Source of the DNA: Polynucleobacter sp. Tro8-14-1
GTDB taxonomy: Bacteria; Pseudomonadota; Gammaproteobacteria; Burkholderiales; Burkholderiaceae
DNA length: 64,000 nt
Direction of reading: 5' to 3'
Assembly (NCBI RefSeq): GCF_018881655.1
Contig: NZ_JACVPX010000002.1
Location: 209,400 to 273,399, forward strand
Below, piece by piece: positions 17,120 through 27,964 of the stretch (its first letter is position 1; each line of letters starts with the position of its first letter). Below the pieces are notes generated by a model. The model was given only the letters and a program-made list of their open reading frames with translations. It was not told the DNA's origin and made no database searches. Both the position numbers and the translations under genes were made by a program.

Positions 17120-18022
17120 TTACCAAAATATTGCCCATAAGATTCCCAAAATAAGCACCCACTTACCTACGTAATAAACGGAGCGATGTTTTGCTTTGAG
17201 CTTTTTGGCTTGTGCACGGAGATGGTAAAAATAGGTAAACAGAATATTTACAAAGCCTATTTTTTCACCTTCAACATTTTGAGATGATGCAGCGCTCATT
17301 ACATAGCGCCCAAACCAGCGATTGAATAGAGTAACTGCCTTAGTGTGAACCGGGCGCTCGACATCGCAAAATAAGATGATTCTTTGCTGATCTGTTTCAT
17401 TAGCAGCGAAATGAATGTAAGTTTCATCAAACATGACCGCTTCCCCATCTTTCCAGAAATAACGCTCCCCATCTACATCAATAAAGCATTTGGGGTCGTT
17501 GGGAGTCGTTAGGCCAATGTGATACCGCAAGGAGCCCGCATAGGGGTCGCGGTGGCGCACCAGCGTTGCTCCAGGCGGTAGTGAGGCGAACATGGCAGCC
17601 TTGACTGAGGGAATTGATTTAAGCAGTGCAACTGTTTTGGGGCAACCTGCTTGAGCAGAGGGCACCTCTTTTCCATACCAGCAGAGGTGAAAACGCTTCC
17701 ATCCAGTGCGAAAGAAGGAGTTAAAGCCAATATCGTTGTATCCAGTTGCCGCAGCAATAGATCCGCCTTCCTGCAGTGAAAGCGCTTCTTGTCGAATCAT
17801 TTCCCAGTTATCTTGGATGGGCTGCATTTCAGGAAATTGGCTTACTGGAATAAAAGCACTGGGTTTTACTTTTGAAAATAAATACAAAAGTGCATTTACG
17901 GGAGCCAAAAGCACTTGGTAGTCGGTAAGAGATCTAATGACCCCAAAACGAACCTTTCCTCTGAAATAGACGTAAACGGCCGATGCTATAAAAATAAAAA
18001 AGATGATGTGGCGAATTTCCAT
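17120..18022 (-). CDS. lpxO: LpxO-like lipid A 2-hydroxylase (Asp/Asn beta-hydroxylase family)
   Basis: 300 residues. An N-terminal membrane anchor (about 4-20) is followed by an aspartyl/asparaginyl beta-hydroxylase domain. The Fe(II) ligands are suggested by RHRDPYAGSLRYHIGL near residue 155 and DETYIHFAAN near residue 200, with RIILFCDVERP after them. A second hydrophobic segment is at the C-terminus (about 283-300). LpxO enzymes use 2-oxoglutarate and oxygen to hydroxylate the secondary acyl chain of lipid A. Three LpxL-type acyltransferases in this window could provide that chain. Assignment to LpxO rather than another family member is likely, not certain. Confidence 0.75.
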   Translation of the reverse strand: MEIRHIIFFIFIASAVYVYFRGKVRFGVIRSLTDYQVLLAPVNALLYLFSKVKPSAFIPVSQFPEMQPIQDNWEMIRQEALSLQEGGSIAAATGYNDIGFNSFFRTGWKRFHLCWYGKEVPSAQAGCPKTVALLKSIPSVKAAMFASLPPGATLVRHRDPYAGSLRYHIGLTTPNDPKCFIDVDGERYFWKDGEAVMFDETYIHFAANETDQQRIILFCDVERPVHTKAVTLFNRWFGRYVMSAASSQNVEGEKIGFVNILFTYFYHLRAQAKKLKAKHRSVYYVGKWVLILGILWAIFW

Positions 18023-18173
18023 GAGCTTTGTCTAAGTGGGGTAATTGTTAATATTTTAATTTGTATATCAGCCCTAAATTGACTATTTCTTATGCTCGGA
18101 TGCTCATATACTTCAAGCAGAGGGTTTGAAAACCGGCCTAGGGTTTATGTGGAGTTTTGCTAAGGATGATCTT

Positions 18174-18539
18174 ATGAATAGCTTTATAAAGTGGCTCTTA
18201 AGCCTTGTTTTAATTGGGTTAGTGGGTATTTCAGTCTATACGTGGGGAATGCTAACTTGGAGCTATGGCAGCGGTGAGCGTGCGGGGTATGTTCAGAAAT
18301 TCTCTAATCGCGGTTACGTATGCAAAACCTGGGAAGGCGAATTAGCCATGGTTTCTATGCCAGGCACAATGTCAGAAAAATTCTTCTTTACGGTGCGTGA
18401 AGATGCTGTAGCGCAAAAAATAAATGCTAATTTGGGTAAAAAGGTGGCTCTTAAGTATGAGCAACACATTGGTTTGCCAACTACCTGTTTTGGCGATACC
18501 GAGTATTTTGTTTCTGATATCACCGTTTTGGATGAGTAA
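18174..18539 (+). CDS. Hypothetical membrane-anchored protein
   Basis: 121 residues. One N-terminal transmembrane segment (about 8-26: LLSLVLIGLVGISVYTW) precedes a soluble, probably periplasmic domain with two cysteines (YVCKTWEGE and PTTCFGD) that may form a disulfide. The ATG at 18174 has an AGGA element 7 bases upstream and gives a compact signal-anchor. A TTG at 18126 would add 16 residues with no better support. I do not recognise a named domain. It sits alone between lpxO and the HU gene. Confidence 0.65.
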   Translation: MNSFIKWLLSLVLIGLVGISVYTWGMLTWSYGSGERAGYVQKFSNRGYVCKTWEGELAMVSMPGTMSEKFFFTVREDAVAQKINANLGKKVALKYEQHIGLPTTCFGDTEYFVSDITVLDE

Positions 18540-18559
18540 TTTGTAGTCGTAGTAAAAAA

Positions 18560-18588
18560 TTGCTGTAACGCAACTTTATTTTTGTAAT
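18560..18588 (+). promoter_or_regulatory. Candidate promoter for the HU gene
   Basis: TTGCTG at 18560-18565 and TGTAAT at 18583-18588 with a 17-base, AT-rich spacer. A second candidate lies just downstream (TTGTGG at 18592 and TAATGT at 18615, also 17 bases apart). Either would give a leader of about 30-60 bases before the TTG start at 18653. Confidence 0.4.
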
Positions 18589-18652
18589 TTTTTGTGGTTA
18601 AAATCATGTAAGCGTAATGTGCGCTGACATCAATATCTATAAGGAGCTTCAC

Positions 18653-18937
18653 TTGAACAAAGCCGAACTAATCGCAGCGATTGCTGACGACGCGGAGATT
18701 TCTAAAGCCAAAGCTGAATTCGCATTGAATTCTGCAATCGACACAATTATCAAAGCTGTTACTAAAGGTGACTCAGTACAACTGATCGGCTTTGGTACTT
18801 TTGCTTCTGGCAAACGTGCTGCACGTATGGGTCGTAACCCAAAAACTGGCGAGCCACTCAAAATTGCTGCTGCAAAGACTGTTAAGTTTTCTGCTGGTAA
18901 AGCATTTAAAGATTCAGTTAACAAACGTAAGAAGTAA
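18653..18937 (+). CDS. HU family DNA-binding protein
   Basis: 94 residues, one complete HU domain: [12 protein letters not shown] at the start, then [33 protein letters not shown] with the DNA-inserting arm and its RNPKTG tip, and [12 protein letters not shown] at the end. HU binds and bends DNA and compacts the nucleoid. Translation most likely starts at TTG 18653: an AAGGAG lies 6 bases upstream and the protein then begins exactly as the family does. An upstream TTG/ATG would add 12 unrelated residues. A strong terminator follows 16 bases after the stop. Confidence 0.92.
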   Translation: MNKAELIAAIADDAEISKAKAEFALNSAIDTIIKAVTKGDSVQLIGFGTFASGKRAARMGRNPKTGEPLKIAAAKTVKFSAGKAFKDSVNKRKK

Positions 18938-18953
18938 TTCTTCCTTTGTTGAT

Positions 18954-18981
18954 AAAAAAGCCCGGCATGCCGGGCTTTTTT
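18954..18981. terminator. Bidirectional rho-independent terminator
   Basis: A palindrome AAAAAAGCCCGGC / GCCGGGCTTTTTT centred on GCATGC with T-runs on both strands. It ends the HU transcript on the plus strand and can also stop transcription from rodA coming the other way (rodA stop at 19028). Confidence 0.9.
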
Positions 18982-19027
18982 TATTTCATCAAAAATCTCA
19001 ATCAATTCAATTCATCACTACGCTGAG

Positions 19028-20179
19028 TTAGCTTTGCACTAAACGACGGTGACGATGGATGCTCATTAATATTCCTGCGCCAAAGCCAAGTGTCACCAAT
19101 GCAGTGCCACCATAACTAATAAATGGAAGCGGCACTCCAACTACCGGCAAGAGACCGCTCACCATACCAATGTTGACAAATGCATAGGTAAAGAAAATTA
19201 AAGTCACTGACGCACCTAAGAGGCGCGTAAATAAGTTTGGCCCGCTCGCCGAGATCGCTAAGCCTCTTTTAATGAGTGCGAAGAACAAGGCAATCAATAC
19301 CAGGTTGCCTAATAAACCAAATTCCTCAGAAAAAACTGCAAAGACAAAGTCAGTATGTTTTTCTGGAATAAATTCTAGATGCGCTTGCGTTCCTTGGAAC
19401 CAACCTTTGCCAAAGAATCCGCCAGAGCCAATAGCAATCATGGATTGAATGGTATGAAAGCCTTTACCGAGTGGGTCGCTAGTCGGATCTAGCAGAGTGC
19501 ATATGCGATGCTTTTGATAGTCGTGCACAAATGGCCACACTACATCATTGGCACAAATAGTGCCACCAAAAATAATAATTAACAAAATGCCAATGGCGCC
19601 CAAGCCAACAAATGGCAGTATCCATTTCCACGGCAGGCCCGCTAAGATGATGACGTATAGTCCTGCTGCAAAAACGAGTAACGCAGTTCCCAGGTCTGGT
19701 TGGCGTGCGATTAAAAAAACGGGTATCGCTAAAATCACAGTAGCAACACCATAGTCCCAGGATTTTTGAATGCCTTCTCGCTTTTGAAAGTACCAAGCAA
19801 GCATCAGTGGCATCGCAATCTTCATGATCTCGGATGGCTGAATGACAACTCCAATATTGAGCCAGCGACGAGCACCCTTTTTAATGAGTCCGAATGCAGC
19901 TACTGCGATTAAGAGGGCAACCCCAAATCCATAAATCCAAACTGCACCCATCTCTAACCACTTTGGTGGAATGCGTGAAACGATCCACATCACTAAAAAC
20001 GAGAGTGCGAGATTGCGCAATTCATCTGTAATTTGTACGGGAGTATTTTGACTTGCAGATAAAAAAGTAAAAAAGCCAACAGCCGCTAAGCCAAGCAGAA
20101 TAAGGCCTAGCTGGCGGTCTAAACCAGCGAAGATGCTGGAGAAAAATCTTTTAACTTTGATTAAGGGGCTCTTTTCCAT
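19028..20179 (-). CDS. rodA: Rod shape-determining protein RodA
   Basis: 383 residues, SEDS family, about ten membrane helices. Key blocks are GARRWLNIGVVIQPSEIMKIAMP, ARQPDLGTALLV, the large loop ending in KGWFQGTQAHLEFIPEKHTDFVFAVFSEEFG and the C-terminal PFISYGGTALV. RodA polymerises glycan strands during cell elongation with PBP2. The ATG at 20179 is preceded by AAGGAGG with good spacing and is chosen over the GTG at 20200. It overlaps the end of mrdA by 19 bases, so translation is likely coupled. Confidence 0.93.
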   Translation of the reverse strand: MEKSPLIKVKRFFSSIFAGLDRQLGLILLGLAAVGFFTFLSASQNTPVQITDELRNLALSFLVMWIVSRIPPKWLEMGAVWIYGFGVALLIAVAAFGLIKKGARRWLNIGVVIQPSEIMKIAMPLMLAWYFQKREGIQKSWDYGVATVILAIPVFLIARQPDLGTALLVFAAGLYVIILAGLPWKWILPFVGLGAIGILLIIIFGGTICANDVVWPFVHDYQKHRICTLLDPTSDPLGKGFHTIQSMIAIGSGGFFGKGWFQGTQAHLEFIPEKHTDFVFAVFSEEFGLLGNLVLIALFFALIKRGLAISASGPNLFTRLLGASVTLIFFTYAFVNIGMVSGLLPVVGVPLPFISYGGTALVTLGFGAGILMSIHRHRRLVQS

Positions 20180-22068
20180 TCCGGAACCTCCTTGGGCCAC
20201 TTGCCCTCAATGTAGTAGTCCAATGCTTGACGTGCAATCGGAGCGGCATACTGCGCGCCGAAGCCTGCGTTCTCTACAACCATCGCAATCACAATGGTTG
20301 GTTTATCCGCTGGAGCAAATGCGATATACAAGGCATGGTCGCGCAAAAATTCTGCTGTGGATCCATGTTTGTAATCTTTGGAGTTCAAACTAAATACCTG
20401 CGCAGTTCCGGTTTTTCCGCCCACTTGATATCCAGCTCCTTTAAATGCTGCGGCAGATGTGCCGGAGTTATTAACCTCGACCATGGCCTTCTTAATCACT
20501 TCAATATTCTCAGCATTGAGATCGATCCGATAACTTTCTTTTGGGGTTGTCAGCACTCTGTTGCGAGTAAATGGATCTTCAATGGCTTTGACTAAGTGCG
20601 GCTTCATCACAATACCGTTATTAGCTACGTTTGCCATGGCATGGGCTAATTGCAAGATTGTGAAAGCGTTGTAACCCTGTCCAATACCCAGGGAAATAGT
20701 TTCACCCTCGTACCACTTTTGCTGCTCAGGTTTTTTGAAAGTATTTTTCTTCCACTCGGTGGATGGCAAAACACCTCTTGCTTCGCCTTGTAAATCAATG
20801 CCAGTGATTTGACCAAAGCCCAATGGCTTCATAAAATCGGCAATCATGTTTACCCCCATGTCTCGAGCAAGCATGTAGTAATACGTGTCACAAGATTCAA
20901 CAATCGACTTTTGCATATCGACAATTCCGTGACCACCTTTTTTATCGTCCCGGAAGGTGTGGTTGCCAAAGTCAAAGTAGCCAGGATCCGAAATTGTTTG
21001 TGATGGAGTACGCTTTTTATTTTCTAAAGCGGCTAATGCCATGAAAGGTTTGTAAGTAGATCCGGGTGGATAGATTCCTTTCAGTGGGCGGTTATAGAGC
21101 GGCTTCTGTGGAGAGTCATTCAACTCTTTCCAAGTCACCGAATCAATGCCTTCCACAAAATCATTCGGATTGAAGTTGGGCTTAGAGACAAAAGCCAATA
21201 CATCACCTGTCGCTGGTTCAATGGCCACAAATGCACCGCGAAAATTTCCATATAGTTGCTCAACTAAATATTGGAGCTTGATATCAACGGAGAGAACTAG
21301 ATTTTTGCCGGGAACTGAAGGGGAGCTTGAAAGTGTACGCACCGGTTTGCCGCCCGCAGTAATTTCTACTTGATCGTAACCAGGCACGCCACGCAAAACA
21401 TTTTCATAGCTTTGCTCTAAACCAATCTTGCCTACGTACTGAATGCCACGCAAAAAAGAAGCCTGCAAAGCATCGGGATCATCGGCCTTGGCGTCCTCAA
21501 TTTCAGTCTGCATGCGCTCTTTGTCACGTTGCGAAACGCGGCCAATATAGCCAATCAGGTGGGAGGCTAATTCGTTGTATGGATACTCCCGAAAGCTTCT
21601 AGCCCGGATTTCTACCCCAGGAAAGCGATAGCGATTGGCCATAAACCGGGCGGTTTCGGTCTCGTTGAGCATGGAGCGCAGAGGGAAAGTGCCCATATTT
21701 CGAGAATCCTCCAGGGAGCGCTTGAAATTGCGACGATCCCGAGGCGAAATAGCAACGATTTCAGAAAGATCGTTGATGAGCTGATCTACGTTCCCTTTGA
21801 CTTCTTCAGCATTCACATCCAAGGTAAGGGCAGAATAATTTCGACCAATAACGATGCCATTGCGATCAATAATGAGCCCACGATTTGCTGGCGCTGGAAC
21901 CAAGGCAATGCGATTGCTTTCAGCCAGAAGTGCGTATTTTCCGTGGCTTACAAGTTGTAGCCATACAAGACGGGTGATGAGTAGTAAAAAGCAAAACGTG
22001 ACAAATAGAGTCGCAATATGAATACGCTCTTGAAAGGAGTCGAGATCCGGTTTTTTAAAAGAAACCAT
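20161..22068 (-). CDS. mrdA: Penicillin-binding protein 2
   Basis: 635 residues. A short cytoplasmic tail and one membrane anchor (about 20-40), a dimerisation or pedestal domain, then the transpeptidase. The active-site SxxK lies in PGSTYKPF near residue 336 and the KTG motif in GGKTGTAQ near residue 550; DTYYYMLARDMG contains the SxN-equivalent region. PBP2 cross-links peptidoglycan for cell elongation together with RodA. It is the fourth gene of mreB-mreC-mreD-mrdA-rodA, 8 bases after mreD. Confidence 0.95.
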   Translation of the reverse strand: MVSFKKPDLDSFQERIHIATLFVTFCFLLLITRLVWLQLVSHGKYALLAESNRIALVPAPANRGLIIDRNGIVIGRNYSALTLDVNAEEVKGNVDQLINDLSEIVAISPRDRRNFKRSLEDSRNMGTFPLRSMLNETETARFMANRYRFPGVEIRARSFREYPYNELASHLIGYIGRVSQRDKERMQTEIEDAKADDPDALQASFLRGIQYVGKIGLEQSYENVLRGVPGYDQVEITAGGKPVRTLSSSPSVPGKNLVLSVDIKLQYLVEQLYGNFRGAFVAIEPATGDVLAFVSKPNFNPNDFVEGIDSVTWKELNDSPQKPLYNRPLKGIYPPGSTYKPFMALAALENKKRTPSQTISDPGYFDFGNHTFRDDKKGGHGIVDMQKSIVESCDTYYYMLARDMGVNMIADFMKPLGFGQITGIDLQGEARGVLPSTEWKKNTFKKPEQQKWYEGETISLGIGQGYNAFTILQLAHAMANVANNGIVMKPHLVKAIEDPFTRNRVLTTPKESYRIDLNAENIEVIKKAMVEVNNSGTSAAAFKGAGYQVGGKTGTAQVFSLNSKDYKHGSTAEFLRDHALYIAFAPADKPTIVIAMVVENAGFGAQYAAPIARQALDYYIEGKWPKEVPEWKRAP

Positions 22069-22076
22069 GCCGCTTC

Positions 22077-22601
22077 TTAAAGGGGTCGATTGTGATCAAC
22101 ATCTATAGGGCGACGTTGCGGCGCAAGCAGGATGCGGGTGGCTAGCGGCCAAAGCATTGCTTCAATCAAAGCCTGGATCGCACCTGTTAAAGCCCACCAA
22201 TAGAGTTCACCGCTGAGCAGCCAGTGCGCCAGCACAGGAAATAGCGATACCAATAAGAAGATGGGGAGTAGGTGCAGGGCTTGGGAAAGAACGGTCAGAG
22301 CCACAATGCGCCTGTGCCATGAGATAGCAAGGTAGGCGACCAGAGAGTAACTAAAGGCGTGCAATCCTAATAAATCGGAATTATGTACATCCATCATCAA
22401 GCCCAAAATGAAGGCCGTGATGACACTGACATAGCGATGCTGATGAATATTCCAAAAAACAATACACAGGATTAACCAATCTGGCACCCAACCGTAATTA
22501 CCAATGGGTAATAGGTTTAATAGCAGCGCGCAAAATAGGCTGAAATAAATAAAGACCGGATTTACCGGGCGCAGAATATAGCCGCTCTGGAAATCGATCA
22601 T
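22077..22601 (-). CDS. mreD: Rod shape-determining protein MreD
   Basis: 174 residues with five or so hydrophobic helices. The segment FILGLMMDVHNSDLLGLHAFSYSLVAYL carries the conserved GxxxD...LG motif of MreD. MreD is an integral membrane part of the elongasome, linking MreC, PBP2 and RodA. Its start overlaps the end of mreC by 4 bases, which with gene order makes the assignment firm. It is close to the usual 160-175 residues. Confidence 0.92.
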   Translation of the reverse strand: MIDFQSGYILRPVNPVFIYFSLFCALLLNLLPIGNYGWVPDWLILCIVFWNIHQHRYVSVITAFILGLMMDVHNSDLLGLHAFSYSLVAYLAISWHRRIVALTVLSQALHLLPIFLLVSLFPVLAHWLLSGELYWWALTGAIQALIEAMLWPLATRILLAPQRRPIDVDHNRPL

Positions 22602-23533
22602 TGCATGCCTCGCGCGCGAGTTTGGCGTCTGCCCGGCGTATTGCTGAGCGGCGCACCAGAAGTGGATTTGTTATTCACAGTTGCCGCTTTGGCATCAAGT
22701 TGCGGATCGTACAACAGTGCAAGCGCTTGACGATAGCGATTTACTGCCGCAACGGGAACACAAAAGACGTTAGAAGAGTTCTTATCAACATTGCGCTCTA
22801 TTTTGCTAATCACTGCTACTGCAAACCCTGGAGGGTAAACGCCATCGATCCCCGAGGTCAGCAAAATATCGCCAACTTCCAAATCACTGGCTACCGGTAA
22901 ATAGCGAAGTTCCAGTGGGTTGCCGCGCCCTGCGCCGAATACGGCTGCACGAAGGCCGTTGCGGGCCACTTGGACTGGAACGGCAAAATCACGGTCCTCC
23001 AACAGGGAAACCTCAGCAGAGCGCTCATAGAGACGGACCACTTGGCCCAAAATCCCGGAATCATTGGCAATCGGGTTGCCAAGCTTTAGACCATCATTAC
23101 TGCCGCGATTGATTACGATGCGTTGTGAAATTGGATTGGGTGGGTTAAACAGAATTTCTACCGGCAATGTTTTGAATGGAACCTGTTTTTGCAAAGTCAT
23201 GAGCTCGCGCAGGTTTTGGTTTTCCACCATCAAAAATTCAGATTGATTTGCCAGCAAAGAAAGCTCTGCCTGACGTACTTTCATTACTTGATTTTCTTGA
23301 TCAAGAGTCGATCTGGTTGTGAAATACTCAGACGTTGCTTCAAAGGCATTGCGCGGCGCCATCATGACATATTCAAGTGGGCGCAAAATCCAATTGATGT
23401 TGTTGCGAATGGGGTCGAGTGCTTTGAAACGAAAATCGATCAGCATCAGAGCGATGCTGATCGACAGACAGACAATCAGTTTAAGTAAGGCCGGAATGCC
23501 CTGTCTGAAAAGTGGTGGAGCGCTATGTTGCAA
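22598..23533 (-). CDS. mreC: Rod shape-determining protein MreC
   Basis: 311 residues. One membrane helix near 14-34, a coiled coil (about 65-110) and the two six-stranded beta barrels of MreC, with SQRIVINRGSNDGLKLGNPI, GILGQVV and LLTSGIDGVYPPGFAVAVI as conserved blocks. A low-complexity tail (about 285-311) is rich in Ser, Thr, Arg and Gln. MreC organises PBP2-RodA outside the inner membrane. It overlaps mreD by 4 bases and follows mreB by 24. Confidence 0.93.
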   Translation of the reverse strand: MQHSAPPLFRQGIPALLKLIVCLSISIALMLIDFRFKALDPIRNNINWILRPLEYVMMAPRNAFEATSEYFTTRSTLDQENQVMKVRQAELSLLANQSEFLMVENQNLRELMTLQKQVPFKTLPVEILFNPPNPISQRIVINRGSNDGLKLGNPIANDSGILGQVVRLYERSAEVSLLEDRDFAVPVQVARNGLRAAVFGAGRGNPLELRYLPVASDLEVGDILLTSGIDGVYPPGFAVAVISKIERNVDKNSSNVFCVPVAAVNRYRQALALLYDPQLDAKAATVNNKSTSGAPLSNTPGRRQTRARGMQ

Positions 23534-23557
23534 TTCCCTGGTCGACGTGTAGGTCGC

Positions 23558-24625
<1,068 letters not shown>

Positions 24626-24660
24626 TTAATGAAAATATATAGGAATGATACTCTCGTCCC

Positions 24661-24954
24661 ATGAAACTTGATGATGTCCAGCGCATTGCGCACCTATCTA
24701 GGCTTGAGTTAAACCAGGCAGAAGCCGAGGCAGTTTTGCCTCAATTGCAGGCCATTTTTTCCTTGGTTGAGGAAATGCAAGCCGTTGATACAAGTGGTCT
24801 TGAGCCTTTGGCTCACCCAATCCTCTTTTTGCGTGATTTGGCCCAACCCATGCGTGTTGACCAGGTTACTGAATCAGACCATCGTGCCGAAAACATGCAA
24901 TCAGCCCCTGCTCAGCACGACGGCTATTTCTTGGTGCCAAAGGTGATCGAATGA
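24661..24954 (+). CDS. gatC: Asp/Glu-tRNA amidotransferase subunit C
   Basis: 97 residues. The N-terminal helix [18 protein letters not shown] and the C-terminal RVDQVTESD...FLVPKVIE match GatC, which wraps around GatA and stabilises the GatCAB heterotrimer. The complex converts misacylated Glu-tRNA(Gln) or Asp-tRNA(Asn). Its stop overlaps the ATG of gatA by 4 bases. First gene of gatCAB. Confidence 0.92.
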   Translation: MKLDDVQRIAHLSRLELNQAEAEAVLPQLQAIFSLVEEMQAVDTSGLEPLAHPILFLRDLAQPMRVDQVTESDHRAENMQSAPAQHDGYFLVPKVIE

Positions 24955-26468
24955 GTTGGCACAACACCCCTATCGCTTTGATGGCAAAAGCACTGGCTGC
25001 AAAAGAGGTTTCCAGCAAGGAGTTAACCCAGTACTTTTTGGATCGTATTGAGGCTGGAATGCAGTGGAATGCATACCTTGATGTGAATGCTCACTTAAGC
25101 TTAGAGCAAGCAAATAAAGCAGACCAGCTTATTTCATCTGGAAAAGCTGGTAAGTTGACGGGTATCCCCGTTGCCCACAAAGATGTCTTTGTAACGCGTG
25201 GCTGGAAGTCCACTGCGGCTTCCAAAATCTTGGCTGGATATCAAAGTCCTTTTGATGCCACGGTGGTTGCCAATCTGGGAATCCCAGACGAAGGTAATCC
25301 CCATGGCGCTGGAATGGTTTGTTTGGGTAAAACCAATATGGACGAGTTCGCGATGGGCTCGTCTAATGAGAACTCTGCCTATGGCCCTGTTTTAAACCCA
25401 TGGAATTCTGCCCACGTAGCTGGTGGTTCATCTGGCGGCTCGGCTGCAGCTGTTGCGGCTGGTTTGGCTCCAATTGCGACTGGCACAGATACGGGCGGCT
25501 CCATTCGTCAGCCAGCAGCATTTTGTGGATTAACCGGTATTAAGCCCAGTTATGGGCGCGTGTCGCGCTACGGCATGATTGCTTACGCTTCCTCGCTAGA
25601 TCAAGCTGGGCCGATGGGCAAAACTGCAGAAGATTGCGCCTTGTTGCTGTCTGCAATGTCTTCGCATGATCCGCGTGACTCTACCTCCTTGGCTGATTCT
25701 GGTGAAGATTACGGTCGTTATCTCAATCAACATTGGAAGGAAGGTAATACCAATCCCGCAAAACCATTGGAAGGTTTGCGTGTTGGTTTGCCAAAAGAAT
25801 TCTTTGCTGAAGGTTTGGCAAGCGATGTAGCGAAATCCGTTAATGAAGCAGCCAAGCTTTTAGAAAATTTAGGCGCTACATTGATTGATGTGAGTCTGCC
25901 AAAAACCAAGCTCTCTATTCCGGTGTATTACGTTTTAGCGCCGGCAGAAGCATCGAGTAATTTGAGTCGCTTTGATGGCGTGCGTTATGGGTATCGTGCC
26001 AATGAGTATCGCGATCTCAATGATATGTATGCCAAGTCACGTACCGAAGGTTTTGGTGCCGAAGTTAAACGCCGCATCATGATTGGAACGTATGTTCTTT
26101 GTCATGGTTACTATGATGCTTATTACCTGCAGGCACAAAAAATTCGTCGCATTATTGCGGCAGACTTTCAGGCTGCATTCAATCAGTGCGATGTCATCCT
26201 GGGGCCTGTAGCCCCTGATGTGGCTTGGCGTTTGGGCGAGAAATCTAAAGATCCCGTGCAAATGTATCTAGAAGATATTTATACGCTTTCTACAAACTTG
26301 GCAGGTTTACCGGCGATGAGTGTCCCATGTGGATTTAATGGAAATAGTTTGCCTATTGGCATGCAACTCATTGGCAATTATTTTTCTGAAGCACGCTTGT
26401 TGCAAGTGGCGCATCAATATCAGCAAGCCAGCGATTGGCATTTGCGTCCAGCAAGCGAGGTGGCATGA
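24951..26468 (+). CDS. gatA: Asp/Glu-tRNA amidotransferase subunit A
   Basis: 505 residues, amidase-signature family. The catalytic triad Lys-Ser-Ser is visible as Lys77 in [20 protein letters not shown] near residues 157-170 and [17 protein letters not shown] near 178-194. It releases ammonia from glutamine for transamidation by GatB. It is about 15-20 residues longer than the typical protein, owing to a short insert near residue 110 ([11 protein letters not shown]). It overlaps gatC and gatB by 4 bases each. Confidence 0.96.
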   Translation: MSWHNTPIALMAKALAAKEVSSKELTQYFLDRIEAGMQWNAYLDVNAHLSLEQANKADQLISSGKAGKLTGIPVAHKDVFVTRGWKSTAASKILAGYQSPFDATVVANLGIPDEGNPHGAGMVCLGKTNMDEFAMGSSNENSAYGPVLNPWNSAHVAGGSSGGSAAAVAAGLAPIATGTDTGGSIRQPAAFCGLTGIKPSYGRVSRYGMIAYASSLDQAGPMGKTAEDCALLLSAMSSHDPRDSTSLADSGEDYGRYLNQHWKEGNTNPAKPLEGLRVGLPKEFFAEGLASDVAKSVNEAAKLLENLGATLIDVSLPKTKLSIPVYYVLAPAEASSNLSRFDGVRYGYRANEYRDLNDMYAKSRTEGFGAEVKRRIMIGTYVLCHGYYDAYYLQAQKIRRIIAADFQAAFNQCDVILGPVAPDVAWRLGEKSKDPVQMYLEDIYTLSTNLAGLPAMSVPCGFNGNSLPIGMQLIGNYFSEARLLQVAHQYQQASDWHLRPASEVA

Positions 26469-27937
26469 TGCAATGGGAAGTCGTCATTGGTCTAGAGACC
26501 CACGCTCAGCTACAAACTCAATCCAAGATTTTTAGCGGTGCAAGTACACGCTTTGGTGCAGCCCCAAACACGCAAGCATGCGCAGTGGATTTAGCGCTAC
26601 CTGGTGTTTTGCCGGTGCTTAATCGTCAGGCTGTTGAACATGCGATTCGTTTTGGTTTGGCAGTGAATGCGAAGATTTCGCCAGCAAGTATCTTTGCCCG
26701 CAAAAATTATTTTTATCCTGATCTACCTAAGGGCTATCAAATCAGTCAGATGGAGATCCCGGTGGTTGTTGGGGGTCATCTGGAGATCTTGGTCGGGGAT
26801 GAAATAAAAGTAGTTGAATTGACTCGCGCCCATATGGAGGAGGATGCTGGTAAATCCGTCCATGAAGAGGGCTTTACAGGTCCTCATGGCGAACCTTCTA
26901 GCGGGATTGATCTGAACCGCGCAGGTACACCACTCCTCGAGATCGTGACTGAGCCAGTCATGCGCAGCGCTGCTGAAGCCGTTGCTTATGCCAAGGCTTT
27001 GCATGGCTTGGTGGTATGGCTTGGGGTTTGTGACGGCAATATGCAAGAAGGCTCTTTCCGTTGTGATGCGAACGTCTCTGTGCGTCCCAAAGGCCAGACT
27101 GAATTTGGTACCCGTTGCGAAATTAAAAACTTGAACTCCTTCCGCTTTTTGGAAGAAGCCATTCAATATGAAGTGCGTCGCCAAATCGAGCTGATTGAAG
27201 ATGGCGGTACCGTTGTTCAAGAAACCCGACTTTACGATCCTGATCGTGGTGAAACCCGCAGTATGCGCAGTAAAGAAGATGCTAACGACTATCGCTACTT
27301 CCCCGATCCTGACTTATTGCCCGTTGTGATTGATGATGCATGGATTGCAGATGTTCGCAGCAAGATGCCTGCATTGCCTGCGCAATTACGTGAGCAGTGG
27401 CAAAGTGAATTTGGATTAAGTGCCTACGATGTGCAGTTGCTCACGCAAGATCGTGACACCGCAAAAGTATTTGAAGAGCTATTAGTAATCGTAGGTAAGC
27501 CATTGGCAAAAGCCGCGGCCAATTTAATTGCTGGTGAATTTGCTTCCTCTTTAAATCGTGCAGGTATTGCTACTGCTGACGCGCCATTAAAAGCGGAGCA
27601 TTTAGCGCCATTACTAACGCGTGTGGCAGATGGCACTATTTCTAATAAGATCGCTAAAGATATCTTTGCCATTCTTTGGGAAGAGGCTATCGCAGGTAAA
27701 GCTATCAGTACCGTTGATCAAGTCATTGAAGCCAAAGGGCTGAAACAAATTAGTGATAGCGGTGCTATTGAAGCCATCATTGATCAGGTGTTAGCGGCTA
27801 ACCAGAAATCGGTTGAAGAGTTCCGCTCGGGCAAAGAGAAGGCGTTTAACGCTCTCGTTGGCCAGATCATGAAAGCCTCGCAAGGCAAGGCAAACCCTAG
27901 TCAGGTAAACGAACTCTTGCGTAAAAAGCTTGGTTAA
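26465..27937 (+). CDS. gatB: Asp/Glu-tRNA amidotransferase subunit B
   Basis: 490 residues. [13 protein letters not shown] at the start, the [13 protein letters not shown] and EEDAGKS signatures and the [15 protein letters not shown] segment identify GatB, which phosphorylates and amidates the glutamyl or aspartyl end of tRNA. A C-terminal YqeY-like helical domain (about 350-490) binds tRNA. The ATGATG at 26465-26470 overlaps the gatA stop (TGA 26466-26468), so coupling is expected; a longer upstream reading of 10 codons lies inside gatA and is not used. Confidence 0.96.
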   Translation: MMQWEVVIGLETHAQLQTQSKIFSGASTRFGAAPNTQACAVDLALPGVLPVLNRQAVEHAIRFGLAVNAKISPASIFARKNYFYPDLPKGYQISQMEIPVVVGGHLEILVGDEIKVVELTRAHMEEDAGKSVHEEGFTGPHGEPSSGIDLNRAGTPLLEIVTEPVMRSAAEAVAYAKALHGLVVWLGVCDGNMQEGSFRCDANVSVRPKGQTEFGTRCEIKNLNSFRFLEEAIQYEVRRQIELIEDGGTVVQETRLYDPDRGETRSMRSKEDANDYRYFPDPDLLPVVIDDAWIADVRSKMPALPAQLREQWQSEFGLSAYDVQLLTQDRDTAKVFEELLVIVGKPLAKAAANLIAGEFASSLNRAGIATADAPLKAEHLAPLLTRVADGTISNKIAKDIFAILWEEAIAGKAISTVDQVIEAKGLKQISDSGAIEAIIDQVLAANQKSVEEFRSGKEKAFNALVGQIMKASQGKANPSQVNELLRKKLG

Positions 27938-27964
27938 CCAAAGAACATATTTAGAAAGAAATAC

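Noticed and set aside
20180..20200. GTG start for rodA 7 codons upstream
   Set aside because: These codons contain the AAGGAGG that serves the ATG at 20179, so they are the ribosome site and not coding.
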